The notes under the pieces: model-generated | What the model was told of the DNA's origin: nothing | The model's database searches: none | Seen by the model: only the letters and a program-made list of their open reading frames with translations | Position numbers and translations under genes: made by a program | Assembly (NCBI GenBank): GCA_003640385.1 | Contig: RCAB01000177.1 | Span: forward strand, 1 to 64,000 | Source of the DNA: Setaria digitata | Lineage: Eukaryota; Nematoda; Chromadorea; Rhabditida; Setariidae | Direction: 5' to 3' | DNA: 64,000 bases | Part shown: positions 44,401 through 55,464 of the stretch, one piece after another | How the letters are laid out: each line of letters opens with the position of its first letter | Numbering within the stretch: the stretch's first letter is position 1

Positions 44401-47400
44401 ATAACCCTTTTCCAGAATTAATTTGAATTTATTTCATTAATTTTAAGGAAAAAAAAAAAATTTAGAAAAGATCAATTTTGATCATTTTTTTTTTCTCTTT
44501 TCTGTTTTTAAATTTTTATTTGTTCAAATATTTTTTCACAAAATTACTAAAAAATTTTTGCTGTATATTTAATTAAAAAAATTAATTAATCCATATAGAC
44601 GAATCTAACCAATTCTCACATTTATTTATAAAACTAAAAAAAATTTTTTTTTTTTTGGATTATTTAATTTCTTTTTTTTTTACAAGCCTCCTTTTCAACA
44701 TGTTGTATTTTGTTAAATCACAATTTGATTCAATATTAACAAAAATTTGTTATCAGGATGAAGTTAATCAGGTGCTTACCACAAATTTATGGCTCGAAAT
44801 GGTATGGTTTTTCTTTCTTTTTAATTAATGGTAAAATTACGCAAATTTTGAGAAATTATTCGAATTTCCAAACAATTTCGTTTTTTTTTTTTTTTTTTTC
44901 TTCTTTTATAAATATTTTCATACTAATATTGCTCACTTACAGCAATGGAATGACTATAAATTAACGTGGGATCCAGAAAAATGGAATAATATTCGAAAAC
45001 TTCATGTCCCTTCGGATCAGATTTGGATTCCGGATATTGTGCTATATAATAAGTAAAGACTTATCATTTGCTGCTAGCAATAAATATTTGAGCAATCAAT
45101 GATTGATTTCCTTAAATTTCCTGGTAAAAAATTAACTTATCATTTGATACTGATAAGTATTTTTGATAATTTGCATAATTTTAGTGTAGATGGCGAACCA
45201 CATATAACGATAATGAGTGATGCTTTGGTTTATTATACCGGTGCTGTAGTCTGGAAACCGCCAAGCATTTATAAATCATTTTGTCCTGTTAGTGTAAATC
45301 CCATCTATTTGGCATGTAAAATTTTTAATTAATAAATTTTATCAATTAGTTATTGAAATGAATCCATATTTCTAAGTTTAAAAAAAAAAAAAAAAAAAAA
45401 AATAGCTGTTATTGGTTGATCATTTGTGTTGCATTTTGATATTCAGTTTGTTTGTTTTCAGCTAGATCATGTAGAAAATTTTAAATTTCAACTTTTAAAG
45501 TCAAAAATTTGATGTTCTTAATTTTCAATTTATATTTCTTAATGAATTATTATAAAAAAAAAAGAATTATCTTTTTTCGTTTGTTAAGATAGATATCGAA
45601 TATTTCCCCTATGATAAGCAATCATGTTCAATGAAATTTGGTGGTTGGTCTTATAATGGTTTTCAAATTGATGTTCGACAACTACCAGTAAGTTCGAAAT
45701 TCATTTATGCAACTCAGTGATCGATCATATCAGCTTATCACGTTTTGGAAATAAAACTAATATTAAACATAACAAAAGAAAAAAGAAAAGAAATGATCAA
45801 AAAGAAATCAAAATCCTGGATGTGGAAGAGATTTAGCAAAAAAAAAAAGGACGAGAAAAAATAAAACTCTTTAAGGCCGAATTTTTGAACGAGCAAGTTT
45901 ATTCATAAGTTTATTTTTTGAAGAGTAGTCCAACAGATAACATCGAGACCCGATATGATGAAAATGGAAAAGAATATCAGTTTCTGGAACAAGGAATGGA
46001 TTTGTCTTCATATTATCCGTAAGCTATTTTCTGTTTTTGGAATAAAAAACTATTTGCTCTGTTCTTTTGTTCATCATTAAATTTTCGGAAATTTTTATTA
46101 AACAATCTGTTAGTTTTTATTTTCTAAATTCACTCTTATTTCAGTAGTCGTGAATGGGATCTGATAAGTTTGACAAGTCGTCGATATGAACGTCTGTATC
46201 CTGGTTGTTGTGGACAAGAATTCTACATTGATGTTACTTTTAATCTATCACTTCGTCGTAAGACACTTTTTTACACCGTCAATTTGGTGATTCCATGCAT
46301 GCTTATCGGTTAGTTCATTCTTTTCTCTTTTCTCCTTTTTTTTTTTTAATTTTAATTTTATTATACTTGAAAATAGCAAGTTCACATTGAATATTTTCGT
46401 GCCATAAATAATTTCTTTTTTTTTGTTGTGAATTTTTAAATTTTATTATATCAGAAAATAGCAAGTTCATACTGAAATTTCTCGAACTATGAACATTTCG
46501 TTTCTTTTACGGAAAAACTAAAAGTTAGCTGCTTAATTGAGATTATTTTAGCAATTCTTACAACTTTCGTCTTTTACATTCCGGGTATCGAGCATAAGGT
46601 ATCATTTTCGATAGCAGTTTTGGTTACTTTAACCGTATTCTATTTGGTCCTCATCGATCTCATTCCACCAACATCAATGGTTATACCACTGATCGGGAAA
46701 TATCTTTTATTTACAATGTTTCTCGTTTCCGCATCAATCTTTTTATCTGTACTCACCGTAAGCTATTATCGCCGGTATGTTTATTCGTCATTTTCTCACC
46801 TTTTAAAAATTAATTTTTACCTGTGAGAAGTAAATAATTCTTAGTAATAGAGCATAATTTTTGCATTTGTTTAGTTTCGTAATAGATAGAAATTTTACTT
46901 CGTTAAAATTCATATGTTTAATTTTGTGTCACTTTCTCCTACCTATTCATCACTTCTTCTCCTCTTGTCTAATAGAATTTTGACAGGTGAAGTTGTATAT
47001 GTGTTGAAAAAAAGCAATAATCACGCTGCTCAATCATGTTCGTGAAAATTGAACTTACAGACCGGAGAAGGCATTAATTAACTTCTCAATTAATTTTAAG
47101 CCATCCACATAAACTTTTTTTACAAACAATATCGAAATAACTTTTTCTTGTTTCAAATTTGATTACATTCCATTTATTCCTTTAATATTTATCTGCATTT
47201 ATTGACAATCTTATTGAACAGGAATGTTTTTTTTTTGTCTTTTCTTCGCAATATATTTTATTTCAACATTTCATAATGCTTTCAAAAAAAGTACCGCTTC
47301 GTATTCGAAAGTATTATTCTTAACATGGCATGTAATATAACCTAAAATTAACAATCTAAAATTTGCTATGGCTCCAATAATCCTTCCACAATTTCTACTC

Positions 47401-48700
47401 TCATTATTCAGTCTTCCTTCATTATCACAGCATCAAACAGAAATCACTTAGACTGCCATTATTGCTCGCTAATATATTTCTTACTTGAAAGGAAGAAATT
47501 TCGAGCTTATGATTATTTCAGCTAATAGATCTTCACCTACTAGTCCAAACTCTATAGAGGTAGACTGAAACCTGTAAAACACTAGGATATATGGTGTTTC
47601 AAGAGAGAATTTTTGGTTTTTATGAAATAATTATATTCTTTTTTAAATTAATGAGAAGGAATTAAACTGTCCATTCATTACTGATATTTCTCAAAGACAC
47701 CATAGCTCCTTTCAGAGCTGGAACCACTCATCCGATGCCAAGATGGATGCGTCGAGTATTTTTAAAAACACTACCCAAATATTTGTTCATTAAACCACCA
47801 GAAGACGACCCCTCCGAGGAAAGTAGCAATAAATCATCAGGTAAACTTTCGTCTTGAAATATGAAATGCAATTCATCACAAATGTTTTAATTAATTTCCT
47901 CCCAAAATTGGAAAAAATAAAATTGCTACACCTACCATTATCAGTACTTCTGCACTGATAATATTTCGAAAGATACTTCGAAGTGAGGAATTTGATTTTT
48001 TAATTTTGCTTAAATACTAATAAGATCCGTTGTAGTAAACTTTTGTGATTTTTATCAGGGGAAAAAAAAAAAGNGCGTCATAAATACTAATATAAGATCC
48101 GTTGTAGTAAACTTTTGTGATTTTTATCAGGGGAAAAAAAAAAAGAAAAACAAAGAGTTTTAGATTTATTGACAAGTTCAACATCCCGTCGAGCAAGTCC
48201 TTATTTCCTATCGGTCAGCAATCTGATCGATGGCCAAATGCGATTATCTCAGCTAGCACAGCTTCGCGGAATGCATCCTGATCTGATCCGTCGCATGATC
48301 GATAATGTATCCTTCATTGCCGATCACTTCCGAGCCGTAAAGAAAGACGATCGAGTATGCACATTTTGTTCAAAATAAAAAGGAAAAAGAAACTGAACTT
48401 ATTGCTCTTTAAGGAATTTCTTTTTGATTCCAATCTACATAGATATACTTTTGGATTTGCTGATAATTAATAAATTTAAAATTCCCGCAGGTGTCAGAGG
48501 ACTGGTGCTACGTGTCAATGGTGCTTGATCGATTGATGCTGATGATTTTCAGTGTGATCAACATATTTGGCACCCTGATCATTCTCCTCCAATCACCAGC
48601 ACTCTACGATAATCGACCACCGATGACTATCACTCCGGCTAGTAAGCCACTAAGTGGTGATACACTTGAATTATTCATTAACAACTCCCATGTACAGTAA
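41481..48700 (+). CDS. Nicotinic acetylcholine receptor alpha-type subunit (nematode, levamisole-receptor-like)
   Basis: Exons: 41481-41526, 41719-41864, 44757-44801, 44943-45052, 45185-45287, 45589-45687, 45924-46018, 46145-46308, 46552-46774, 47716-47840, 48131-48354, 48491-48700. They sum to 1590 nt, 529 aa. A signal peptide (MNTSLLIQLTVTMLTG) precedes the ligand-binding domain. The Cys-loop is Cys149-Cys163 with the standard 13 residues between. Vicinal Cys236-Cys237 in YPGCCGQE mark an alpha subunit able to form the acetylcholine site. M1-M3 follow (M2: HKVSFSIAVLVTLTVFYLVL), then a cytoplasmic loop with basic and acidic segments, then M4 after KKDDRVSEDW. It fits the nematode UNC-38/UNC-29/ACR-8/ACR-12 class. 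I cannot fix which member; ACR-12-like is one guess. Inferred role: subunit of a cation channel at cholinergic synapses, a class targeted by levamisole and pyrantel. Intron 2 (2.9 kb) contains an antisense collagen gene. Confidence 0.92.
42196..43841 (-). CDS. Cuticle collagen, nested antisense in a nicotinic receptor intron
   Basis: Exons: 43841-43689, 43538-43402, 43063-42899, 42772-42411, 42293-42196, totalling 915 nt and 304 aa. The N-terminus has the nematode cuticle-collagen layout. A membrane/signal segment (LISSATVVILLFTIPTIYW) is followed by a Trp-containing region (KIWDEMNSVGHEMGAAM), then RTRRSQ, which resembles the subtilisin-type processing site of this family. Next come the cysteine cluster CSGCIQLGC, a short Gly-X-Y block, an acidic linker with CAIC, and a long Gly-X-Y domain with interruptions around GETIISGIG and GKPAKESGFAG. 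The tail is ATYCPSDCGVSQIF, a C-terminal style of known cuticle collagens. Role: extracellular structural protein of the cuticle, trimerised and disulfide-crosslinked. Every part lies within intron 2 of the receptor gene, on the opposite strand. Confidence 0.93.
48011..48144. repeat. Near-identical duplication across a single N, containing a splice acceptor
   Basis: Positions 48011-48073 and 48080-48144 match except for a 2-bp difference (CTAATAAG versus CTAATATAAG). N at 48074 lies between them. Each copy ends in TTTTTATCAG then GGGG-like purines, so the acceptor of the receptor exon at 48131 appears twice (also at about 48059). Most likely an unmerged contig overlap with slightly different reads or alleles. 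The downstream copy keeps the reading frame. Confidence 0.8.
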
Positions 48701-50187
48701 TAGTTTGAGTAAAACTTTTTGATTGCAAAAAGTCTTGTGACATGAACTTGCGAACTTTCTCTATGTTATTTGGTTTATCTGCAGCATATTCGACCACAGT
48801 TATCAGTGATACATTATCAGACTTCCTTTTAAAACCGTCTAAATGAACTGCCCTAAAATGCTCTCTGTGTTGAATTGTTCCAATGTTAGTCATATTTGGC
48901 TAATGGACTATTTCACTAATTTTAAAATGTTCAATAACACTCATTATTTAATTAGCAAATGATTCATTGAATATTTACTTCGTCTGCATATTTTGTTAGT
49001 GATGGAAAAAGGCTAAATATGATAGGAAGTAGTGTTGGAGAATATACTGATTCATAACGTAAGTGAAAATTTAATTCTCAATTTCATACCAACAAAAAAA
49101 AAAAAAAAAAACGAGGACAAATACAATGCATCGATAGCAAATGTGAAAAAAGCTTCGAAGATTTCCTCTTCGTTAAATAGAGGAATTATTGCATCGGAGT
49201 GATGATTTCACGCCGGCACCTGTGTGATTTGATCGTAGAAGAAAGCAGAAATAAAGAAGCATTTGAGAGGAGAGCTGAACTGATTTTCATGTGCTGATCA
49301 AAAATAAGACAAGTATTCCTATGCTTGATCTTTCCATCACAATTATTCTCGTCAAAAATGAGGATAATGAGAGGATCAGACGTTTGCAGCGTAAACGAAA
49401 AGTATCGCGCAAGGAAATATCACGTAAAGAGATAAATAACGCACAACAGCGAACGCTTTCGCATGCTAAAAAGAGCAGGTGATTGATTGTGGTTTAGAAG
49501 AGAGACCGGCTAACTAACAGCATTGCTCCAACTTAACAAATCATCCATGAATAGGCATCCTTCCGGGAAATATCGGGATGAAGTACGGTTAACCCGGCTG
49601 TAAAGCCAAGATATTTTTGCAGGCTGCGTTAAATGGTAGTTCTTTTTATGCTATCATATACGAATGGTTGGAATGAGCTGGCAATGAGGAGTGTGTTGGT
49701 TGGACTGTTTGGTCTTTAGAATATCTTTTCTAACTAACTCTCGTATTTTCCATGAATTCGGTGGCTGAAGAGACGTGGAAAAATGAATAAGGAAGATTTG
49801 TTACTTATAGAGAAATAAGACTAAGGTCGAATGGAAAGGTGCAGACTGATTTGCCTTTTTCAACATCAAACTGTGAAAATGTTCCCAGATCTGTGGGTAT
49901 TTTTTGGACTACCTTTTATCTCTGGCTACAGAACTGTAAACAACTAATTTTAGTGGTGAACTTATTTTTATGCAGTAACTGAGTAATTGTTATTTTTATG
50001 TCCAAAAACGAAAAAAAATTTCTAGATTTTAGCTAGAAGTTTTAAGAGTAGAGTGTGAAATGGAGGATATACAGTAGGAAATAAAGAACAAAAAGGATTC
50101 ACTTTCTAGTTATTACGGGTAATCATTTTCAGCAATGAATTTTGTATGTTTTCATAAGCCTGATGCTACTATAGTCACTTCCTTTCA
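48701..50187. other. Spacer between the nicotinic receptor and TM9SF2 genes
   Basis: About 1.5 kb containing the receptor 3' untranslated region and the TM9SF2 promoter. An open frame at 49291-49482 is rich in Arg/Lys but resembles no family, and I do not call it. Nothing else is recognised. Confidence 0.6.
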
Positions 50188-50193
50188 TTTTAG
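50188..50193 (+). promoter_or_regulatory. Candidate trans-splice acceptor of TM9SF2
   Basis: TTTTAG stands 21 nt before the ATG at 50215 with no evident upstream donor exon. This is the usual arrangement for spliced-leader addition in nematodes. An ordinary 5' UTR intron is the alternative. Confidence 0.5.
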
Positions 50194-50214
50194 GTGCAGT
50201 ATTTGGTGGCCAAA

Positions 50215-53200
50215 ATGGGACGATTGAGCGATATCATTCTTTTGTTGTGTGTATGCGTGTATATTTGCTTGGGTTTCTACTTGCCTGGCCTGGCACCAGT
50301 CAATTTCTGTGAGAAACAAACTGCGAAACCATCATGTCCGGTAAAGTTCTTGCTTTCGGAAAACTGGCTTAAGAAATTTTTAGTCTCTGACATAGTTTAA
50401 TCCTTTTGGAATATTTCTGAATACTGTTTCCAGCAGTTACTTTTTATTTTAAATATTATAAATATTACATCGCAAATTAGATCGCAGTTTCCGAGTTGGG
50501 TCAGGAGTATTTCATTTTCCAAATAATCTGCTTAAGATGTTGGTCACGCATTTATTTCAGTATCAAATTTATTTTATAACAGCACTGTGCTACAACTTTA
50601 ATTCTTTGTGCAAGGGGTTTTAAAATGTTTGATTTGTTCAGAAAACAAAATATTTCTTAGTAAGTTTTAAGGAAAGCTTTTGTTTTAAGAATAGCATACC
50701 GCTTTTCGTGAATCGTTTGGATAGCGACCAAAGTGTCATTCCATTTGAGTATCACAGGTAATTTTTTCATCTTTTTATTACATTTTTAATAGCAGTTCTC
50801 TCGACGATTGATACACGGCATTCGCGGTTATGAATTCTACATTACATTTTTTTGTCGAATTTTAGTTTTGATTTCTGTATTGGAAGTGAAGATGAATCGC
50901 CAGTGGAGAATCTCGGCCAAGTACTATTTGGAGAACGAATTAGACCTAGTCCATATAAAGTATGAATTTTCTTAAGCAATGAAGGTACTAGGAAATATAG
51001 AAATTTTTTTTTCCACTGTTTCTTCTCATTCTTGTCGTGCTTGTTTGCCTGTCTGAAATTGCCGTGTAGATGAATTAATTTCACCGGAATAAATGAACTT
51101 TGTCTTTGCAATAGACATATATTATTGCAACACACATATGATTATTATTATTATTATTATTATTTATGTTTAGATAAACTTTAATGAACAAAAACAGTGT
51201 GAGTTACTTTGTGAAAAGGAATACAGAAGCGATGATCCAAATGCGCAGAAGAAGATGCGGTTGCTTCGAAAAGGGATGAAGTTAAATTATCAACATCACT
51301 GGTGATTTTTTGAAATTATATACCATTATGAGAATCAGCAAACTGTTAGTGAAGACTTGGTAGCACTTATTGTGGTAATAAAGAAATAATGTGACAGGAC
51401 CCTGTGGAAAATGAGAATAAAGTGGGGAGGCTGCAAGTGGACCTTCAATTTATATTGTTCTTTAGTGTATCTGGCTGTCTAAACAGTTGTGTCTAGTTGA
51501 GGAAATAGGCCAGTCTGTCTTATCTGGATTTGTAATTTAAATAACAAATTCGTTTTAGGATACTAGACAATATGCCGGTGACATTCTGCTTCATCAATCA
51601 ACAAAATCAGAATGTCTGCACAACAGGCTTCCCGATGGGTTGTTACGTAACGAGTGATGGCAAACCGAAAGATGCATGTGTTTTAGATTCACGGTATAGA
51701 CAACCCGATAGCTACTACATCTTCAATCACGTAGATATTCTTGTCGAATATCGTAATATGAGTCAGGATCCAAATTTCTTAGAAGAACATGTGGGAGGGC
51801 GAATTATTCGTATCAAAGTGCAGCCAAGAAGCATCAAACATGAAGCTAAAAATAAGCTTGATTGTGGAATCTCTGCTCAGCCATTTCCGATTAGGTCTGA
51901 TGAAAGACCTAATAATATCATCTACACTTATTCCGTCGTTTGGCAGGTTTGTTTCTTTTTTTTCATGAATTATTTACAGGATTCTTATATTTAAGAAAAT
52001 TACTTTTCCCAACATTTATTAACTAGTAATTGTTTAACGAAGTTAATTTTTCACGGGTTGCTTTTTTAATATTCATTTATTGAGGAAGAAAATGATTGCA
52101 GACGACTAAAGTGAAGTGGTCATCACGATGGGATTATATTCTAGATTCATTCCCACATTCTAACATTCAGTGGTTCTCAATCCTGAATTCACTTGTTATT
52201 GTATTGTTCCTTTCCGGAATGGTAATGCTTAAGTCAAAAGATATCTTTTAATATTTCAGTTCTTTTCACTTAAATTCAGAAACAAGTTGAAAGTATTTTT
52301 ATTTTTTGAACTCGCTTGTACTTTTACCAAATTTATATGACTAAAGCTCTTTGTGCTAGAATAACATTAGCATCTTAGGTCGGTATGATACTTCTGCGAA
52401 CGCTGCATCGTGATATTGCTCGATATAACCAGCTCGATAATGAGGTTAAATATTCTTTTTCATAAATATATTTTAAATAATTTAGCACGTATTTCTAATC
52501 CGCAGTCGCGAAAGTTATTTTGGTCAGATATTAAAAGAAAACCTAAATATGCCCTTCTTCATTTGCTTTCTTTTTCATTTATTATCATTACCCGATTAGA
52601 CAAAGTAAAAGTAAGCTATTTGATCCCTCTGAAACTTTTCGAAATACACATTTTGAGATTTTTCAGGAAGATGCTCAGGAAGAATTTGGATGGAAATTGG
52701 TTCACGGTGATGTTTTTCGTCCACCACGATATGCTTTGCTTCTGTCAATATTTGTGGGCAGTGGATGTCAAGTGCTCTTCATGGTTGCTGTAACCCTTGG
52801 TATAATCTTATAAAAAGAATATGTTCCATAACTTTTTTAAGCCTCGTTTGCGGTTAGATTACCTAGAAAATATGTTGCATTTTCCCGGACTCTTAGATGA
52901 ACGATCTCGCACTAAGCTGTTCTGTCCACACAGACGGGACTGGCATTTTAGAAGAACATATATGACAAGAACAAACAAAAATTAAAACTTTTTCTTGATT
53001 TCACTAGTATAATATCTTGTTCATAAAATGATCACATGCATAACTTTTCTAGTCAAGTTTCAAAATTATGCCTCTTTCTCTTTGCCGCTTTCATATTTTT
53101 CTATTCTTTTGGATCATGAACTGGCTTATTTTTAATCAGTTTAAGTTTAAAAATATGTAGTTTCAATATATAACGGACATTGCATTTGAGACAATTCAAA

Positions 53201-55443
53201 TAATGTTTATTCTACAAAGCTGTAATAAATTTAAAAGTCAATTTAAATTCAAATCACCTTGTTTTGTTTCTCAGTATTTGCCTGTCTTGGTTTCTTATCA
53301 CCAGCAAATCGTGGATCGCTCATGACGTTTGCACTTATTCTTTATGTTTTTTTTGGTATTGTTGCCGGTTACGTATCTGCAAGGCTTTACAAAAGTAATT
53401 TTTTCGAAATGATTTTGCTTAATTAATTTATTATCAGAACATATTTTGTCTTTTAATGTTTTAAAAAAAAACTTTGTTTCAAGCACTTTTATTTTAGATT
53501 TGTGCAGTCTTTTATGTACCTTGGAGCAGTTATAAAACATTTTGATTTTCAGCGATGAATGGCCTGGCATGGAAGACGAATGTATTAATGACGAGTTTTC
53601 TTGTCCCCGGGTATGTTTCTGCTTATTTATTTTGTTATCAACGTTTATAAGCTAGGAAGAAATTTGTCAATTTTATGGAGTTGTGTTATTTTTAAATGGA
53701 AAATGCAAGATTTTTCAGTAGAATTCACTTCAAAGCTATAAGGAGAAGTGAAAGATACCTTATTGCAGAATCGTGTTTGGAGTATTTTTCGTTTCAAACC
53801 TCTTGCTGTGGGCAAAAGGTTCTTCGGCAGCCGTGCCTTTTGGGACTCTTGTTGTGCTCCTAATCCTGTGGCTTTTCGTTTCTATTCCGTTAACGTTTAT
53901 TGGTTCCTATTTCGGCTTTAAAAAACGTGTAAGAGTTGATTTAAAAAAAAAAAAAAAAAAATTTTTGAGTCATATTTAAGAGGCGTATAAGGTTGGCGAA
54001 ATTTCTGTTTAAATCTCATATTTATTGAGTGAGTCACTTTTGTATAGTTTTTATTACTTTTGTATTTAAATTGTAAAATTTCTATTTCCATCCGAGATTC
54101 TACAAATTTGTAAATCATAAATGATATGGAACTGTATGACTTGGTTGGACTTTTAGTGAGTAGAGAGGCCAGCTATGAAAAAGCTCTTTTTTCGTATGCA
54201 AACGTCTTTTAGCCAATTGAACATCCGGTACGCACAAATCAGATCCCGCGACAAGTTCCGGATCAATCACTGTATACAAAACCAGTTGCAGGAATGTTTA
54301 TGGGCGGTATCCTCCCCTTTGGATGTATCTTCATCCAACTTTTCTTCATTCTCAATAGTATTTGGTGAGTTTTCATGAATTTCTCCTTTACGTTATTTAC
54401 CATTTATTCCACTTTGCTTAAGTTTGGATTTTCTAAAGTATAGTTTTTATTGCAGCTGAAAGATATATTCTGATCGTTGACTTTTTCTTTCACATTTACC
54501 TTGTTTTCATAACAGCATTTCTTCTGCTCATTTTTTTTTTTTTTTATTTTATTCATTATCAAAGTACTGGATGTCTTGTTACAGGGCTCACCAAACGTAT
54601 TACATGTTTGGTTTCCTCTTCCTCGTATTTTTGATTCTGTTCATAACTTGCAGTGAAGCTACAGTCCTTCTTTGCTACTTCCATCTCTGTGCAGAGGTAA
54701 AAAATTGGATCATTTTTAGTGATTCTCGAATATTATTGTTCCTGTTCATTAAAAGTTCCCTGTTCATAATTTAAAGATTAGTTTTCGAACTGGAGTTGTG
54801 TACTATGGCTTGGATGAAGTTTGTATAGCAGTACTACTATTTTGTGACTTGATTTCTTCGGCTTGAGTATTTCTGGAAGAAAAGTGTGTACTGGTCATTT
54901 CTAGTGGTGGAATCAGATTTATTTCATTTTTATTTTTGAGACTTATAATTGAATATTGAAGAGCTTCGAAAGTGAAATCATGCATGTTCAAAACCAGGAA
55001 ATAGCATTTTTTTTTCCGATTTGCAGGATTATCATTGGTGGTGGCGATCGTTTATGACTTCAGGCTTTACGGCCGTATATCTGTTTTTATATTGTATTCA
55101 TTACTTTATAGCAAAACTAACTATAACAGGCACCGTGTCAACCATCCTGTATTTCTCCTACACTTTCATCATGGTCTTCATGTTTTTTTTAGCGACTGGT
55201 ACTTTTTAATATGTTTTGATATTAGGTTGTTGGAAAAATTGTAAGAATGTCCATCCAATCTAATTGAGCATCCTTTTTGTTTTATTCTAAACCATATGTG
55301 CAACTGTATGAAAAGTGGAGATTAAATATGGGTAGATTAAGTTCTTTTACTTTGCTTGACCGTATATAATTTTAGGAGCAGTTGGTTTCTTATCAGCGTT
55401 CTTTTTCGTGGAAAAAATATATGGTTCCGTGAAAGTGGATTAA
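50215..55443 (+). CDS. TM9SF2: Transmembrane 9 superfamily member 2 (nonaspanin)
   Basis: Exons: 50215-50340, 50690-50757, 50866-50959, 51174-51301, 51559-51946, 52102-52221, 52379-52444, 52667-52799, 53275-53394, 53553-53610, 53769-53928, 54213-54364, 54585-54696, 55027-55198, 55376-55443. They sum to 1965 nt, 654 aa, close to the 663 aa of human TM9SF2. A signal peptide runs into the signature [13 protein letters not shown]. The lumenal domain has [33 protein letters not shown] and YIFNHVDI. The nine-span membrane region has [65 protein letters not shown] and [15 protein letters not shown]. The C-terminus is YGSVKVD, matching the KxD-type COPI-binding Golgi-retention signal described for this family. 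Known role: Golgi/endosomal protein sorting and glycosylation. The model is complete with no broken exon. Confidence 0.95.
51141..51166. repeat. (ATT)n microsatellite in a TM9SF2 intron
   Basis: About eight ATT units immediately upstream of the acceptor TTTAG of the exon starting at 51174. Confidence 0.85.
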
Positions 55444-55458
55444 TATTCACTTTTGACA

Positions 55459-55464
55459 AATAAA
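55459..55464 (+). terminator. Polyadenylation signal of TM9SF2
   Basis: A canonical AATAAA begins 16 nt after the TM9SF2 stop codon, implying a very short 3' untranslated region. Confidence 0.6.

Noticed and set aside
49291..49482. Basic 63-aa open frame between receptor and TM9SF2
   Set aside because: Arg/Lys-rich but short, with no conserved motif, signal peptide or neighbouring exons.
52410..52793. 127-aa open frame overlapping TM9SF2
   Set aside because: It reads through the intron 52445-52666 and then out of frame over a real exon; the TM9SF2 frame carries the conserved motif [10 protein letters not shown].
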